Origin: Nocardiopsis sp. JB363
Lineage (GTDB): Bacteria > Actinomycetota > Actinomycetes > Streptosporangiales > Streptosporangiaceae
Length of the DNA stretch: 64,000 nucleotides
Direction of reading: 5' to 3'
Assembly (NCBI RefSeq): GCF_900143625.1
Contig: NZ_FRFF01000053.1
Coordinates: forward strand, 36,987 to 100,986
A model generated the notes under the pieces. The model ran no database searches and was not told the origin of the DNA. It saw only the letters and a list, made by a program, of their open reading frames with translations. Positions within the stretch are counted from its first letter, which is position 1. The number at the start of each line of letters is the position of its first letter. The position numbers and the translations under genes are program-made. This document shows, one piece after another, positions 9,849 through 17,768 of this stretch.

Positions 9849-10190
9849 ATGTCCTCCCAGCACGCCGGTCTTGAAAATGTCAATAGTCTGTCGCAGGGCG
9901 GTGAACAGCTCGGACAGGAGTCCGACGGTCTCCGCACCCAGATGAACCAGCTCATCGACGACATGACCAGTGACGCCGACTCCCTCCAGGGGCAGGCCCT
10001 CCACGACTTCCGTGAGGCGCGCAACAGCCTCACGGAACGCTTCGACGAGCTCATGAGCTGGTGCAGCCAGAACGGCATCAAGCTGAACGAGGGTCAGCAG
10101 CAGTTCAACCTGACCGACGACGAGGCCAGCGACGACTACGCGCAGTCCACCAGCGAGCTCGGCTCCATGTCCCGTCCGGTCAACGCCTGA
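9849..10190 (+). CDS. WXG100 family protein (EsxB-like, degenerate WxG)
   Basis: 113 aa with the two-helix layout of ESAT-6-like proteins: helix 1 about residues 10-45, a turn at DSLQGQAL, helix 2 about 50-90. The Trp of the WxG turn is replaced, leaving LQG, which is common in one partner of a heterodimer. A D/E-rich tail follows (NLTDDEASDDY), resembling the helical C-terminal signal region YxxxD/E carried by one partner. AAAGGG stands upstream of the ATG. The canonical WXG partner begins 43 nt after this stop, so the pair is very probably the secreted EsxA/EsxB heterodimer of the EccC system. Confidence 0.88.
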   Translation: MSSQHAGLENVNSLSQGGEQLGQESDGLRTQMNQLIDDMTSDADSLQGQALHDFREARNSLTERFDELMSWCSQNGIKLNEGQQQFNLTDDEASDDYAQSTSELGSMSRPVNA

Positions 10191-10233
10191 CCCCTTCACC
10201 GCTTTCGTCACGGCTTTCGAGAAAGGCACCTTC

Positions 10234-10527
10234 ATGGGTAGTAACTTCGACGTTTACGGCAATGTCGGTGGGCTGCAGAACCTGGCCTCCGACCAGCAGG
10301 CGCACTTGGGCCGTTTCACGGCCATCATGAGCACGATCAACGAGCAGTCCGAAAGCACGGTCAGCCAGTGGGAGGGTTCCGGGAGCTCGCAGTTCCAGGC
10401 CAAGGCCCAGGAGTTCGACACCCACTTCTCCGAGGTCAACTCCGCGTTCGCGAAGATGATCGACGCGACCGATGAAACCGCGAACAAGTACGACAAGCTC
10501 ACCCGGCACCTCGACGGTCTGTTCTAG
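10234..10527 (+). CDS. WXG100 family protein (EsxA-like)
   Basis: 97 aa, the standard family length. The canonical turn motif is visible in VSQWEGSGSSQF (W-E-G near residue 47) between two amphipathic helices. GAAAGGCACC precedes the ATG. As the second gene of the pair it is expected to form the heterodimer with the product of 9849 and to be exported by the EccC-containing T7SS. Nothing odd in the sequence. Confidence 0.93.
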   Translation: MGSNFDVYGNVGGLQNLASDQQAHLGRFTAIMSTINEQSESTVSQWEGSGSSQFQAKAQEFDTHFSEVNSAFAKMIDATDETANKYDKLTRHLDGLF

Positions 10528-10541
10528 TAACCTGGATCCCG

Positions 10542-10907
10542 ATGTCCTCCCCACCCTCGCCTCCTGCGACCGATCCGGATCCGCAGCTTCCCGAGGCGTT
10601 CCACTACACGCCCGACGAGGAGAAGTACGTCCTCGAAGCGGACGCTCTCCGGCATCGGCAACTTCGATCCGCTCTGCTGTACGGCTCCAGTCGGTACTGG
10701 CGCCGTCGCCAGCGGGTGTGGCCCGCCGTGATCGGCGGCGCCATCCTCATCGCGCTCATCTGCGGGGTCATCGCCCTCATGGGCGCCTTCGGCAAGCAGC
10801 AGGAGATCAATGAGGAGCGAGGGTGGGGAGCCAACAACAACAACCTTCGCAACCAGATGATCGAGAGCCCCATGCTCGATCATCCGGTGTTCCAGGGCCG
10901 TCCCTGA
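10542..10907 (+). CDS. Small single-span membrane protein of the T7SS locus
   Basis: 121 aa, starting 14 nt after the EsxA-like gene. A proline-rich, acidic N-terminal segment is followed by an Arg-rich stretch (YWRRRQRVW) and one transmembrane helix at about residues 62-83 (VIGGAILIALICGVIALMGAF), then a short polar tail. By the positive-inside rule the N-terminus should be cytoplasmic. I recognise no named family. Its place between the secreted pair and the kinase-like gene suggests a T7SS accessory membrane component. Confidence 0.75.
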   Translation: MSSPPSPPATDPDPQLPEAFHYTPDEEKYVLEADALRHRQLRSALLYGSSRYWRRRQRVWPAVIGGAILIALICGVIALMGAFGKQQEINEERGWGANNNNLRNQMIESPMLDHPVFQGRP

Positions 10908-10975
10908 CTCGGCCCGGCGCACACGCCCCGTTCACCTGAGCGGGTATCCCACCACCAACAGGGGGTCGATCTCTC

Positions 10976-12961
10976 ATGTCCGGCTCCGCTCCCGGGCCCG
11001 TGTGGGCCCCGGGGTACGACACCTCGGCGCAACTCCGCCAAGGGCGCCGCGCCCGGATCATCCGCGCGACCCGGGCGACCAGTGGTGCCGAGGTCGTGCT
11101 CAAGGTACTTCCCGTCGAGGCCGGCCAGGTCGAACTCGGTCACCTGCGCACGCTCAACGGCGTACCCGGTGTGGTCCCCCTGTTGGACGCGGGCGCCACC
11201 GCGGACGGGGGCTTCTTCATCGCCATGCCCTTCTACCCGGACGGTTCGTTCGGGGAGATGTTGGCGAAGAAGGGCCCCGCTCCCCTACAGGAGGCGGCGG
11301 CGATCTCGCGAAGCGTCGCCGGCGCCCTGGGCGCCCTGCACGGTCGTGGCCGGCTGCACAACGACGTCTGTCCGGGAAACATCCTGCGGGCCGGACGCAC
11401 TCCGGTGCTCACCGGTTTCGGCGCGGTGTCCACCTCCGGAGAACCGCTCCCGCCTCCATCCCCCCAGATGGAGTCCTTCCTCCACTCGGCCCCCGAGTCC
11501 CTCCGAGGAGAGCCGCGTACGCCGGCGTCGGACGTCTACCAGCTCGCCTCCACGATCTGGACGTTGCTCATGGGCCGGGCACCGTTCTCATCCACGGACG
11601 GTTCCCCCTTCGACCCCCAGACCTACGCTCGGCGCGTGCTCAGCGAAGAGCCCGCGCCGGTGCCGCGTCCGGACGTGTCCCGTTCCCTGCGCCGGGTCCT
11701 CACTCGTGGCCTGGCGAAGGATCCCGCGAACCGGTTCGAGAGCCCCTCCGAGTTCGCCGCGGCCTTCGAGAAGGCACGTTCCGGACGAACGGCGGCGGCC
11801 CCCAGCGGCGCCCAGCCCTCGATGAGCGGGAACGCCCCGGCAAGCGCCCCCTCCGGGCCGCAGACCCCACCCGTACCCACGGGCCCGCAGGCGCCCCCGA
11901 CCGCCCCCCCTCAAGCTCCCCCGGTCGTCCCACCGGCGCCCCCTTGGCCCGGGTCGGCCGGTCACCCGTCCGGCCCCCAGGTTCCGCAGCCGCCCGTTCC
12001 TTCCGGGCCGCAGCGGCCTCCGCACGTCCCGGCCGAGGGCCCGGCCCAGGGGCTTCCCCCCGGCGGGTTCCCTCCGGCCGGTGGAGAGGACCGGAACCGG
12101 CTGCAGAGCGCCGCGATGCTGCGTCCACCTCAGCGATCGCTGCCCACCCCCGAGGAACGGGAACTCCACGGCGCCGTTCCCGAGGACTCTCCCCACAGCA
12201 CCGCCGACCTCATGATGGCGAAGCTGCGCGGGGAGGAGGTCTCCACCCTGCGCGCCTGGTCACGGCTGGAAGGGTGGAGTGGTGACGCCGAATCCGCGTA
12301 CCTGCCCGTGGACGAGGCCGACGAGGAATCCTCGGACCCGGAGTGGGACTCCCTGTCCGCGATTCAGGAACCACCGAGATGGCGCAAGCAGATGCACATC
12401 GCGGTGACGGTCTGCGGTGTTCTCATGGCCACCATCGTGGCGAGTGCGTTCGCGGCGACGAACACTCCCGAGCCGGTGGTCGCAGCTGCCGCCGAGGAGA
12501 CCGAGGAGGAACCGGTCGAGGAGGACGCACCGGCCGAGCCGGTGGCCGAACCTTCCGCTCCGCCGGAGGTGTCCGCTCCCTCCGACGTCACGCTGGAGGA
12601 CACCCTCAGCGCGGTCACCCTGAACTGGGTGGACAACACCGGAGGCACGGGCTCCTACTTCGTGGTCGGCGGGGCCCAGGACCACGACCCTCGGACCCTG
12701 GCACGAACCGGTCCCGGAGCGGTCACCGCACAGGTCCCCACCGAGAACACGCAGGTGGAGTACTGCTTCACCCTGGTCGCCGTCGACCAAGGGTCGGCCC
12801 CCGCCGAGGAGGTCTGCACCACGCGAGGCGCGGACCGGGCCGCCGAAGCCGAACGCCAAGCCGAGGAAGAGGCCGAGCGGGAAGCGGAGGAAGAGGAAGA
12901 GGAGGAGGAAGAAGCCGAGGCCAGCCCCGCGCCGTCCCCCTCCCCCAACGCCGATGACTGA
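10976..12961 (+). CDS. Membrane Ser/Thr kinase-like protein, probable pseudokinase, with external Fn3-like domain
   Basis: 661 aa. Residues ~15-265 are a protein-kinase fold. The ATP-anchoring Lys43 (VVLKVL), catalytic-loop Asp130 with Asn135 (HND..PGN) and the APE-like SAPES (171-175) are present. The DFG motif reads T-G-F-G (146-149), so the Mg-binding Asp is Gly147, and the glycine-rich loop is poorly kept. A long Pro-rich linker (~270-380) follows, then one transmembrane helix near 473-495, an Fn3-like domain (~535-620) and a Glu-rich C-terminal tail. The layout matches actinobacterial PknB-type receptors, but the DFG loss argues for a pseudokinase that binds or scaffolds. Neighbours are the WXG100 pair and a lipoprotein, so a T7SS sensory or scaffold role is inferred. 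Confidence 0.88.
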   Translation: MSGSAPGPVWAPGYDTSAQLRQGRRARIIRATRATSGAEVVLKVLPVEAGQVELGHLRTLNGVPGVVPLLDAGATADGGFFIAMPFYPDGSFGEMLAKKGPAPLQEAAAISRSVAGALGALHGRGRLHNDVCPGNILRAGRTPVLTGFGAVSTSGEPLPPPSPQMESFLHSAPESLRGEPRTPASDVYQLASTIWTLLMGRAPFSSTDGSPFDPQTYARRVLSEEPAPVPRPDVSRSLRRVLTRGLAKDPANRFESPSEFAAAFEKARSGRTAAAPSGAQPSMSGNAPASAPSGPQTPPVPTGPQAPPTAPPQAPPVVPPAPPWPGSAGHPSGPQVPQPPVPSGPQRPPHVPAEGPAQGLPPGGFPPAGGEDRNRLQSAAMLRPPQRSLPTPEERELHGAVPEDSPHSTADLMMAKLRGEEVSTLRAWSRLEGWSGDAESAYLPVDEADEESSDPEWDSLSAIQEPPRWRKQMHIAVTVCGVLMATIVASAFAATNTPEPVVAAAAEETEEEPVEEDAPAEPVAEPSAPPEVSAPSDVTLEDTLSAVTLNWVDNTGGTGSYFVVGGAQDHDPRTLARTGPGAVTAQVPTENTQVEYCFTLVAVDQGSAPAEEVCTTRGADRAAEAERQAEEEAEREAEEEEEEEEEAEASPAPSPSPNADD

Positions 12962-13104
12962 GAGCCGGTAACGACCCCGGCACACCCGTGTCGATAACGT
13001 GAGGAACCAGGAGAACCATCGTGTGCCTCCGGTGATCCCACCTCCCGGACAGGTTCTTCAGCCCCACTCTTCCCGAGTCCCACTCTTCCCGGAAAGGCGA
13101 CCCG

Positions 13105-14220
13105 ATGCGGCGTTCCCTCGCCCTGGCCTCGGCCGTGTGCCTGCTCGCCGTGACGGCCTGTGACTCCTCCTCCGATTCCTCCGACGGCTCCCCCGAGACC
13201 GTGGAGGAACTCACCGAGGAGGGGATGGTCGGACTGGCGCTGATCCACCGGGGGTTCGAGGGCGGCGACCCCGAGACCGACCAGGTCCTGGTCTTCCACG
13301 ACCCCGACACCGGTGCGCCGCTCCAGCGGATCGAGCTGCCCGACGGCGCCGTGGACCCGATGGCCTCCGAGGTCCCGGTACACGGACGGTTCTCCCAGGA
13401 CTGGCAGCATTTCGCCTTCGTCACCGACGAGCCCAGCGCCGTGCACCTGGCGACCCTCACCGACCCCGAGGACGCGGAGGGCGACGAGGTCGAGGGGTTC
13501 TCCTATCAACCGGTCGAGTCGATCGCCGCGCCGCAGAACGAGACCCTGTCGGATCCACTGATCCACGAGGGTCGCCTGTGGTACGTCTCCGATAGCGGCG
13601 ACGGGCAGCCCCCTCAGGCTCTGTCGGTGCCGATGGAGGCGCCGAACGGCACCCCCAACCAGGAGGGCAGCCTGGCCCTGGGCGAAGGACAGCGGCCCAG
13701 CGACTGGGCGATCACCCCGGACGGTTCCCTGCACATCCGCAACAGCGTGCCCACCCAGCAGGTGGCCGGCGGGGAGGGCCAGTTGGTGGTGCGGTCGACC
13801 AACGGCACCACCGTCAACGCGACCCTCACCACCGGCGGGCAGCAGTGGCAGACCTTCGACGACGCGACGGTGTGGGGCGGGGAAAGCGCCCTGCTGCGCC
13901 CCGACGAGGGCGACAACGCGCCCGGCGGCGTCCTTCTGCTGACACTGGAGGGCCAGGGTTTCTCGACGGCGGAGCTGTTGGCCGACGAGGGCTCCCCGGT
14001 CGTGCAGTTCGCCCCTTCCGCGGAACGTGATGCGGTCCTGCTCCAGACCGAACAGGCATGGTTCCGCGTCGGTCTGGAGGACGGGGAGGTCGGTGAGGCC
14101 GAGGAACTCTTCCCGCGTTACCACGACGCTTCCATGGACGGTTGGCCCTTGATCGTGCGTTGGGCCCAGGAACCGCCCACCGACCCGAGCGAGGAACCCT
14201 CGGAGAGCCCCACCGGCTGA
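13105..14220 (+). CDS. Secreted propeller-like lipoprotein
   Basis: 371 aa. The N-terminus MRRSLALASA... leads to the lipobox VTAC with Cys at residue 19, then a Ser/Asp-rich linker, so it should be a surface lipoprotein. The rest shows beta-rich repeat wording (VLVFHDPDTGAPLQRI, DWQHFAFVTDE, LHIRNSVPT), suggestive of a beta-propeller, with an acidic Pro-rich tail. It follows the kinase-like gene by about 140 nt. No family name can be assigned with confidence. It may be an external partner of the T7SS locus, or the last gene of that block by chance. Confidence 0.75.
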   Translation: MRRSLALASAVCLLAVTACDSSSDSSDGSPETVEELTEEGMVGLALIHRGFEGGDPETDQVLVFHDPDTGAPLQRIELPDGAVDPMASEVPVHGRFSQDWQHFAFVTDEPSAVHLATLTDPEDAEGDEVEGFSYQPVESIAAPQNETLSDPLIHEGRLWYVSDSGDGQPPQALSVPMEAPNGTPNQEGSLALGEGQRPSDWAITPDGSLHIRNSVPTQQVAGGEGQLVVRSTNGTTVNATLTTGGQQWQTFDDATVWGGESALLRPDEGDNAPGGVLLLTLEGQGFSTAELLADEGSPVVQFAPSAERDAVLLQTEQAWFRVGLEDGEVGEAEELFPRYHDASMDGWPLIVRWAQEPPTDPSEEPSESPTG

Positions 14221-14336
14221 TCCCCTCGGTTCACCTTGGGCGCTGGACACTCCGGGTCCGTCGGCTTTCACATGACCCTCGGACGGCCCCTATAGCGTGA
14301 TATCCCACGACCGAGTCCGAGGAGAGGACCCCGAAC

Positions 14337-14777
14337 ATGGCGAAGCAGGACGTGCGGCGCGGAACGATGGCCGCCATCACCTCGCTGATCGACAGCACGC
14401 GCTCACTGGCCCGGGCCGCCACGGTGTTCGGCGACCCGGTGACCTCCGGAACGACCACCGTGGTGCCGGTGGCGCGGATCAGCGTGTTGAGCACCATCGG
14501 CGGCGGCACCGGGAAGATACCCCTGTCCGGTGGCGACGGAGCCGCGGGTATGGGGCTGGTGCGGGCGCGGCCCGCCGGGTTCCTGGTCGTCTCCCCCGAG
14601 GGCGCCGCCTTCCGGGCCATCCGTCAGCCGGCCGCGAGGTTGGTCCTGCCGCTGGCCACGATCACCGCGGTGGCGGCGACGCGCATCGTCTCGGTGTCGG
14701 TGAAGGAGGCCCGTCGGCGCAAGCGGTTGGAACTCGAACGCACACGAAACCAGGAGCGCTCACAGCACTCGGTGTGA
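14337..14777 (+). CDS. gerW: GerW/YtfJ-family sporulation protein
   Basis: 146 aa. The pattern is that of GerW (YtfJ) proteins: an N-terminal helix, VFGDPVTSGTTTVVPVARIS, then a glycine-rich G-GGGTGK stretch and GLVRARPAGFLVVSPEGA. In Bacillus YtfJ is a spore protein needed for normal germination; actinobacterial homologues are sporulation-associated. The ATG follows GAGGAGAGG by about 9 nt. It has an Arg-rich C-terminus and no membrane segment that I trust. It stands alone between the T7SS block and the AEC transporter. Confidence 0.85.
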   Translation: MAKQDVRRGTMAAITSLIDSTRSLARAATVFGDPVTSGTTTVVPVARISVLSTIGGGTGKIPLSGGDGAAGMGLVRARPAGFLVVSPEGAAFRAIRQPAARLVLPLATITAVAATRIVSVSVKEARRRKRLELERTRNQERSQHSV

Positions 14778-14837
14778 CCCGCGCCGTAGTCGCCGTGCGC
14801 CGCCTCGGATAGCGTTTCCCGGTCTTTAACCACATGC

Positions 14838-15788
14838 TTGTTCGGGGGGCGCCCCTTGTCCGGGGTCATCGTCGGGTTCGGAGTCATCGCCAGTGTCGTC
14901 GCCATCGGCTACATGCTGGGCCGGATCCCGCTTCTGGGCCCCGGGGCCAGGGAGGTCCTCAACCGGCTGGCGTTCTACGTGGCCAGCCCGGCGCTGCTGT
15001 TCACGATCCTCTCCCGCACGGACCTGTCCGTCCTGCTGTCGCCGCCGGTGCTGGTGAGCGTCCTCAGCGTGGTGGTCGTCGCCGGGATCTTCCTCGTCGT
15101 CGGAGTCATCCGACGATGGGGCGTCGGGCGCACGACCGTGGGCACCCTCGGGTCCTCCTACGTCAACGCGGGCAACCTCGGTATCCCGATCTCCGCGTAC
15201 GTCCTCGGTGACGCCTCCCTCGTCGCCCCCATCCTGCTGTTCCAACTGCTGGTGTTGGCGCCGGTGTCGTTGACCGTGCTGGATCTGGGCAACGGGCGCG
15301 TGCGGGGGTTCTGGCCGGTGCTGCGCCGTTCCCTGGGCACCCCGGTGCGCAACCCCGTGGTGATCGCGTCCTTGGCCGGAGTCGCGGTGTCCGCGTCCGG
15401 CTGGGTGCCGCCGGGTCCCTTGATGGAACCCTTCGACCTGGTCGGTGGGATGGCGGTGCCGGCGATGCTGCTGGCGTTCGGAATCTCCCTGCACGGCAGT
15501 GCCTTGCCCGGGCGGAGCGGTCCCGACCAGGTGCCGGTGCTGTTGGCGGTGGCGTTGAAGTCGGTGGGGCAGCCGCTGGCCGCTTGGGCGTTGGGCACTC
15601 TGGTGTTCGGCTTGGAGGGCGCCGCCCTGTTCGCGGTGGTGGTCCTGGCCGCGCTGCCGACCGCGCAGAACGTGTTCAACTACGCCACCCTCTACCAGAC
15701 GGGTGAGGTGCTCACCCGCGAGGTGGTCATGCTGACCACGTTCCTCACCGTCCCGGCCCTGTTCACCATCACCCTGCTCCTGGGCTGA
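14838..15788 (+). CDS. AEC (auxin efflux carrier) family permease
   Basis: About 316 aa with around ten hydrophobic helices and the family hallmark GNLGIPI in the middle (TLGSSYVNAGNLGIPISAY), plus the C-terminal LPTAQNVFNYA stretch typical of AEC members. The family exports small organic anions or metabolites; the substrate cannot be told from sequence. The start is uncertain: TTG 14838 gives the longest frame, and TTG 14856 after a G-run is also possible. It converges with the OmpA-domain lipoprotein gene, with a short CCCCG/CGGGG hairpin at 15789-15806 between them. Confidence 0.85.
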   Translation: MFGGRPLSGVIVGFGVIASVVAIGYMLGRIPLLGPGAREVLNRLAFYVASPALLFTILSRTDLSVLLSPPVLVSVLSVVVVAGIFLVVGVIRRWGVGRTTVGTLGSSYVNAGNLGIPISAYVLGDASLVAPILLFQLLVLAPVSLTVLDLGNGRVRGFWPVLRRSLGTPVRNPVVIASLAGVAVSASGWVPPGPLMEPFDLVGGMAVPAMLLAFGISLHGSALPGRSGPDQVPVLLAVALKSVGQPLAAWALGTLVFGLEGAALFAVVVLAALPTAQNVFNYATLYQTGEVLTREVVMLTTFLTVPALFTITLLLG

Positions 15789-15843
15789 TCCCCGACCACC
15801 CGGGGAAACGCACCACCCGGGGGCCGGGGCCAGCGGCCAGGGG

Positions 15844-17559
15844 TCATTCGGCGAAGTACACGCCCTCGATCTCACCGAACGGGCCGGCGCGCAGGGTCAG
15901 CTCCTCCACCTCCGCGGATGGGGCGGGGAAAACCGCGATGAGCTGGTACTGGTTGTCCGGTTGCATCTCGTGGACCTCTTCGGCGAACCCGGCGTAGCTC
16001 TCCTCCATGCCGAAGTTCAGCTGGGTGACGTACCGGACCAGGTCGGTGTCGGGCTCCAGCAGCTGGAAGCCGCCCAGGGCACCCTGGCTGAAGTCGGCCG
16101 GCCCGCCGGGGGAGACGGCGTCCTCGCCGCCCATGTCGGGCAGGACGGGCTCATCGCCGTTGTTGGTGAGGGTGACCGTGCTGATGACGTAGGCACCGTC
16201 GCGGCGCAGCGGGTGCACGTCCAGTTGGACGTCGTCGTCGGTCACGCTCTCGACGATCTCGGTGGTGTCGTCCTCGACGAAGGCCGCGGGCGGGTGGACG
16301 TGGCGTTCGCTGGAGCCGAGCGCCCCGTCCTCTCCTCCGCCCTCGCCGCCTTCGCCGTTCTCCTCGCTGGACCGGTCGACCCGGTAGGAGAACTCGACGC
16401 GTCGGTTGCGGGCCTCGGCCTCCTCGGTGTCCGAACCACCCTCCTCCGCGACGGGCTCGTCGGCGCCGCGACCCTCCACACTGAAGGACAGGTCGTCGGC
16501 CTCCCCCTCCAGGATGTCGCGCACGGTCTCGGCGCGTTCCACGGACAGGTCCTGGTTGTAGTCGTCGCTCCCGGTGCCGTCGGTGTGCCCGATGACGGTG
16601 ACCTCGGGGTCGTCGGGGTCGATGTTGCTTCGCAGGGTGGCCGCGGCCTCGCGAACGACCTCTTCGGCGTCCGAGGTGAGTTCGGCGGAGTCGAAGTCGA
16701 ACATGACGTCGGACTTGAGGGCGACGGTCTCGGTGTCGCCGTCTCGGGTGGTGGAGGCGACCTCGGAGTCGACGAAGCTCTCCATCTCCCCCACATACTC
16801 CTCCCAGCCGGGTTCGGGGCGTTGGTTCTCGAACTCGACGGTCTCGCCCGCGTCCGGGCCGTCGGCCACGGTCATGTCGGCGCCGTTGGGGTCGGCCGGA
16901 TCGGGCTGTTCCTCGTCGACGTCGACCACCGGAATGCCGGTCATGGCGCCGAGGCCGCTGCCGACGAAGGTGATCTGTTCGACCTCCTCGGGCAGGCGGG
17001 GGAAGTAGCTCCGGTACTGGTTGGTGGCGTCCACCCGGACGGGGAAGACACCGTCGTCGGGCGGCACGGAACCGAAGGCATAACCTTCTTCGTCGGTGAG
17101 TGCCCAGAACGCCTGGCCGCTGACCGGGTCGATGAGGGTGTTGGGCATGGACAGGCTGCTGTCGATGCCTTGGAAGTGATCGACGAAGGTGTTGTCGTAG
17201 TACAGGACGGTGTACTCGTCGGTGCGTTCCAGGCCGGTGATGGCGAAGCGCAGGGTGGAGTCCTGGCCGGACTCCTGGAAGATCCGGCCCTCACGGGTGT
17301 AGGGGAAGTCGGCCTCGACCTCGGGGCGCGGGTCCTCCTCGCCCGACTGTTCCTCGGCTGCTTGTTCCTCGGTCGTGGGCTCCGCCTGTTCGGGGTCCTC
17401 ACCCTGGATGTCCCGGACGATACCGCAGCTCGACAGGGCGAGGGCGGCGATGGCCACCAACGCGGTGGTGGCCAGGAACCTGGCGCCGCCGGTTCGGGAA
17501 CCGTCGTCTCGGCCGGTGGTGGCCCTGGCGGAGGGCTGGGAGTGCGGGGTGGGCGGCAT
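15844..17559 (-). CDS. OmpA-family domain lipoprotein
   Basis: 571 aa. The N-terminal leader ends in the lipobox LSSC (Cys ~45), followed by a long acidic linker. An OmpA-like peptidoglycan-binding domain occupies about residues 275-400: SDVMFDFDSAELT, VIGHTDGTGSDDYNQDLSVERA and a terminal RNRRVEFSY match the usual DxxS...GHTDxxG...NxxLSxxRA...RR signature. Both the N-terminal ~220 residues and the C-terminal ~160 are unassigned, beta-rich domains. In a Gram-positive the likely role is anchoring a surface lipoprotein to peptidoglycan. AAGGG lies upstream of the ATG. Confidence 0.85.
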   Translation of the reverse strand: MPPTPHSQPSARATTGRDDGSRTGGARFLATTALVAIAALALSSCGIVRDIQGEDPEQAEPTTEEQAAEEQSGEEDPRPEVEADFPYTREGRIFQESGQDSTLRFAITGLERTDEYTVLYYDNTFVDHFQGIDSSLSMPNTLIDPVSGQAFWALTDEEGYAFGSVPPDDGVFPVRVDATNQYRSYFPRLPEEVEQITFVGSGLGAMTGIPVVDVDEEQPDPADPNGADMTVADGPDAGETVEFENQRPEPGWEEYVGEMESFVDSEVASTTRDGDTETVALKSDVMFDFDSAELTSDAEEVVREAAATLRSNIDPDDPEVTVIGHTDGTGSDDYNQDLSVERAETVRDILEGEADDLSFSVEGRGADEPVAEEGGSDTEEAEARNRRVEFSYRVDRSSEENGEGGEGGGEDGALGSSERHVHPPAAFVEDDTTEIVESVTDDDVQLDVHPLRRDGAYVISTVTLTNNGDEPVLPDMGGEDAVSPGGPADFSQGALGGFQLLEPDTDLVRYVTQLNFGMEESYAGFAEEVHEMQPDNQYQLIAVFPAPSAEVEELTLRAGPFGEIEGVYFAE

Positions 17560-17768
17560 GGAGGGTGCCCTTCTGTGTCTCTTTTGATCAACGCTGATTG
17601 AGACTCCGCCAACACTGTGTTGGTTCAGGTCGGTTTCAGTTTTTCGTCAGAACGGCACCCGCCCGGGAGACCGCTTCTCTCTAGGTGTTGACTGTGGGGA
17701 ACCGAATCGTCGGTCCCGCTCGCCGACACCCGTCCGTGCCCTCACACGGCATCCCCCGAGGAGCGCAG

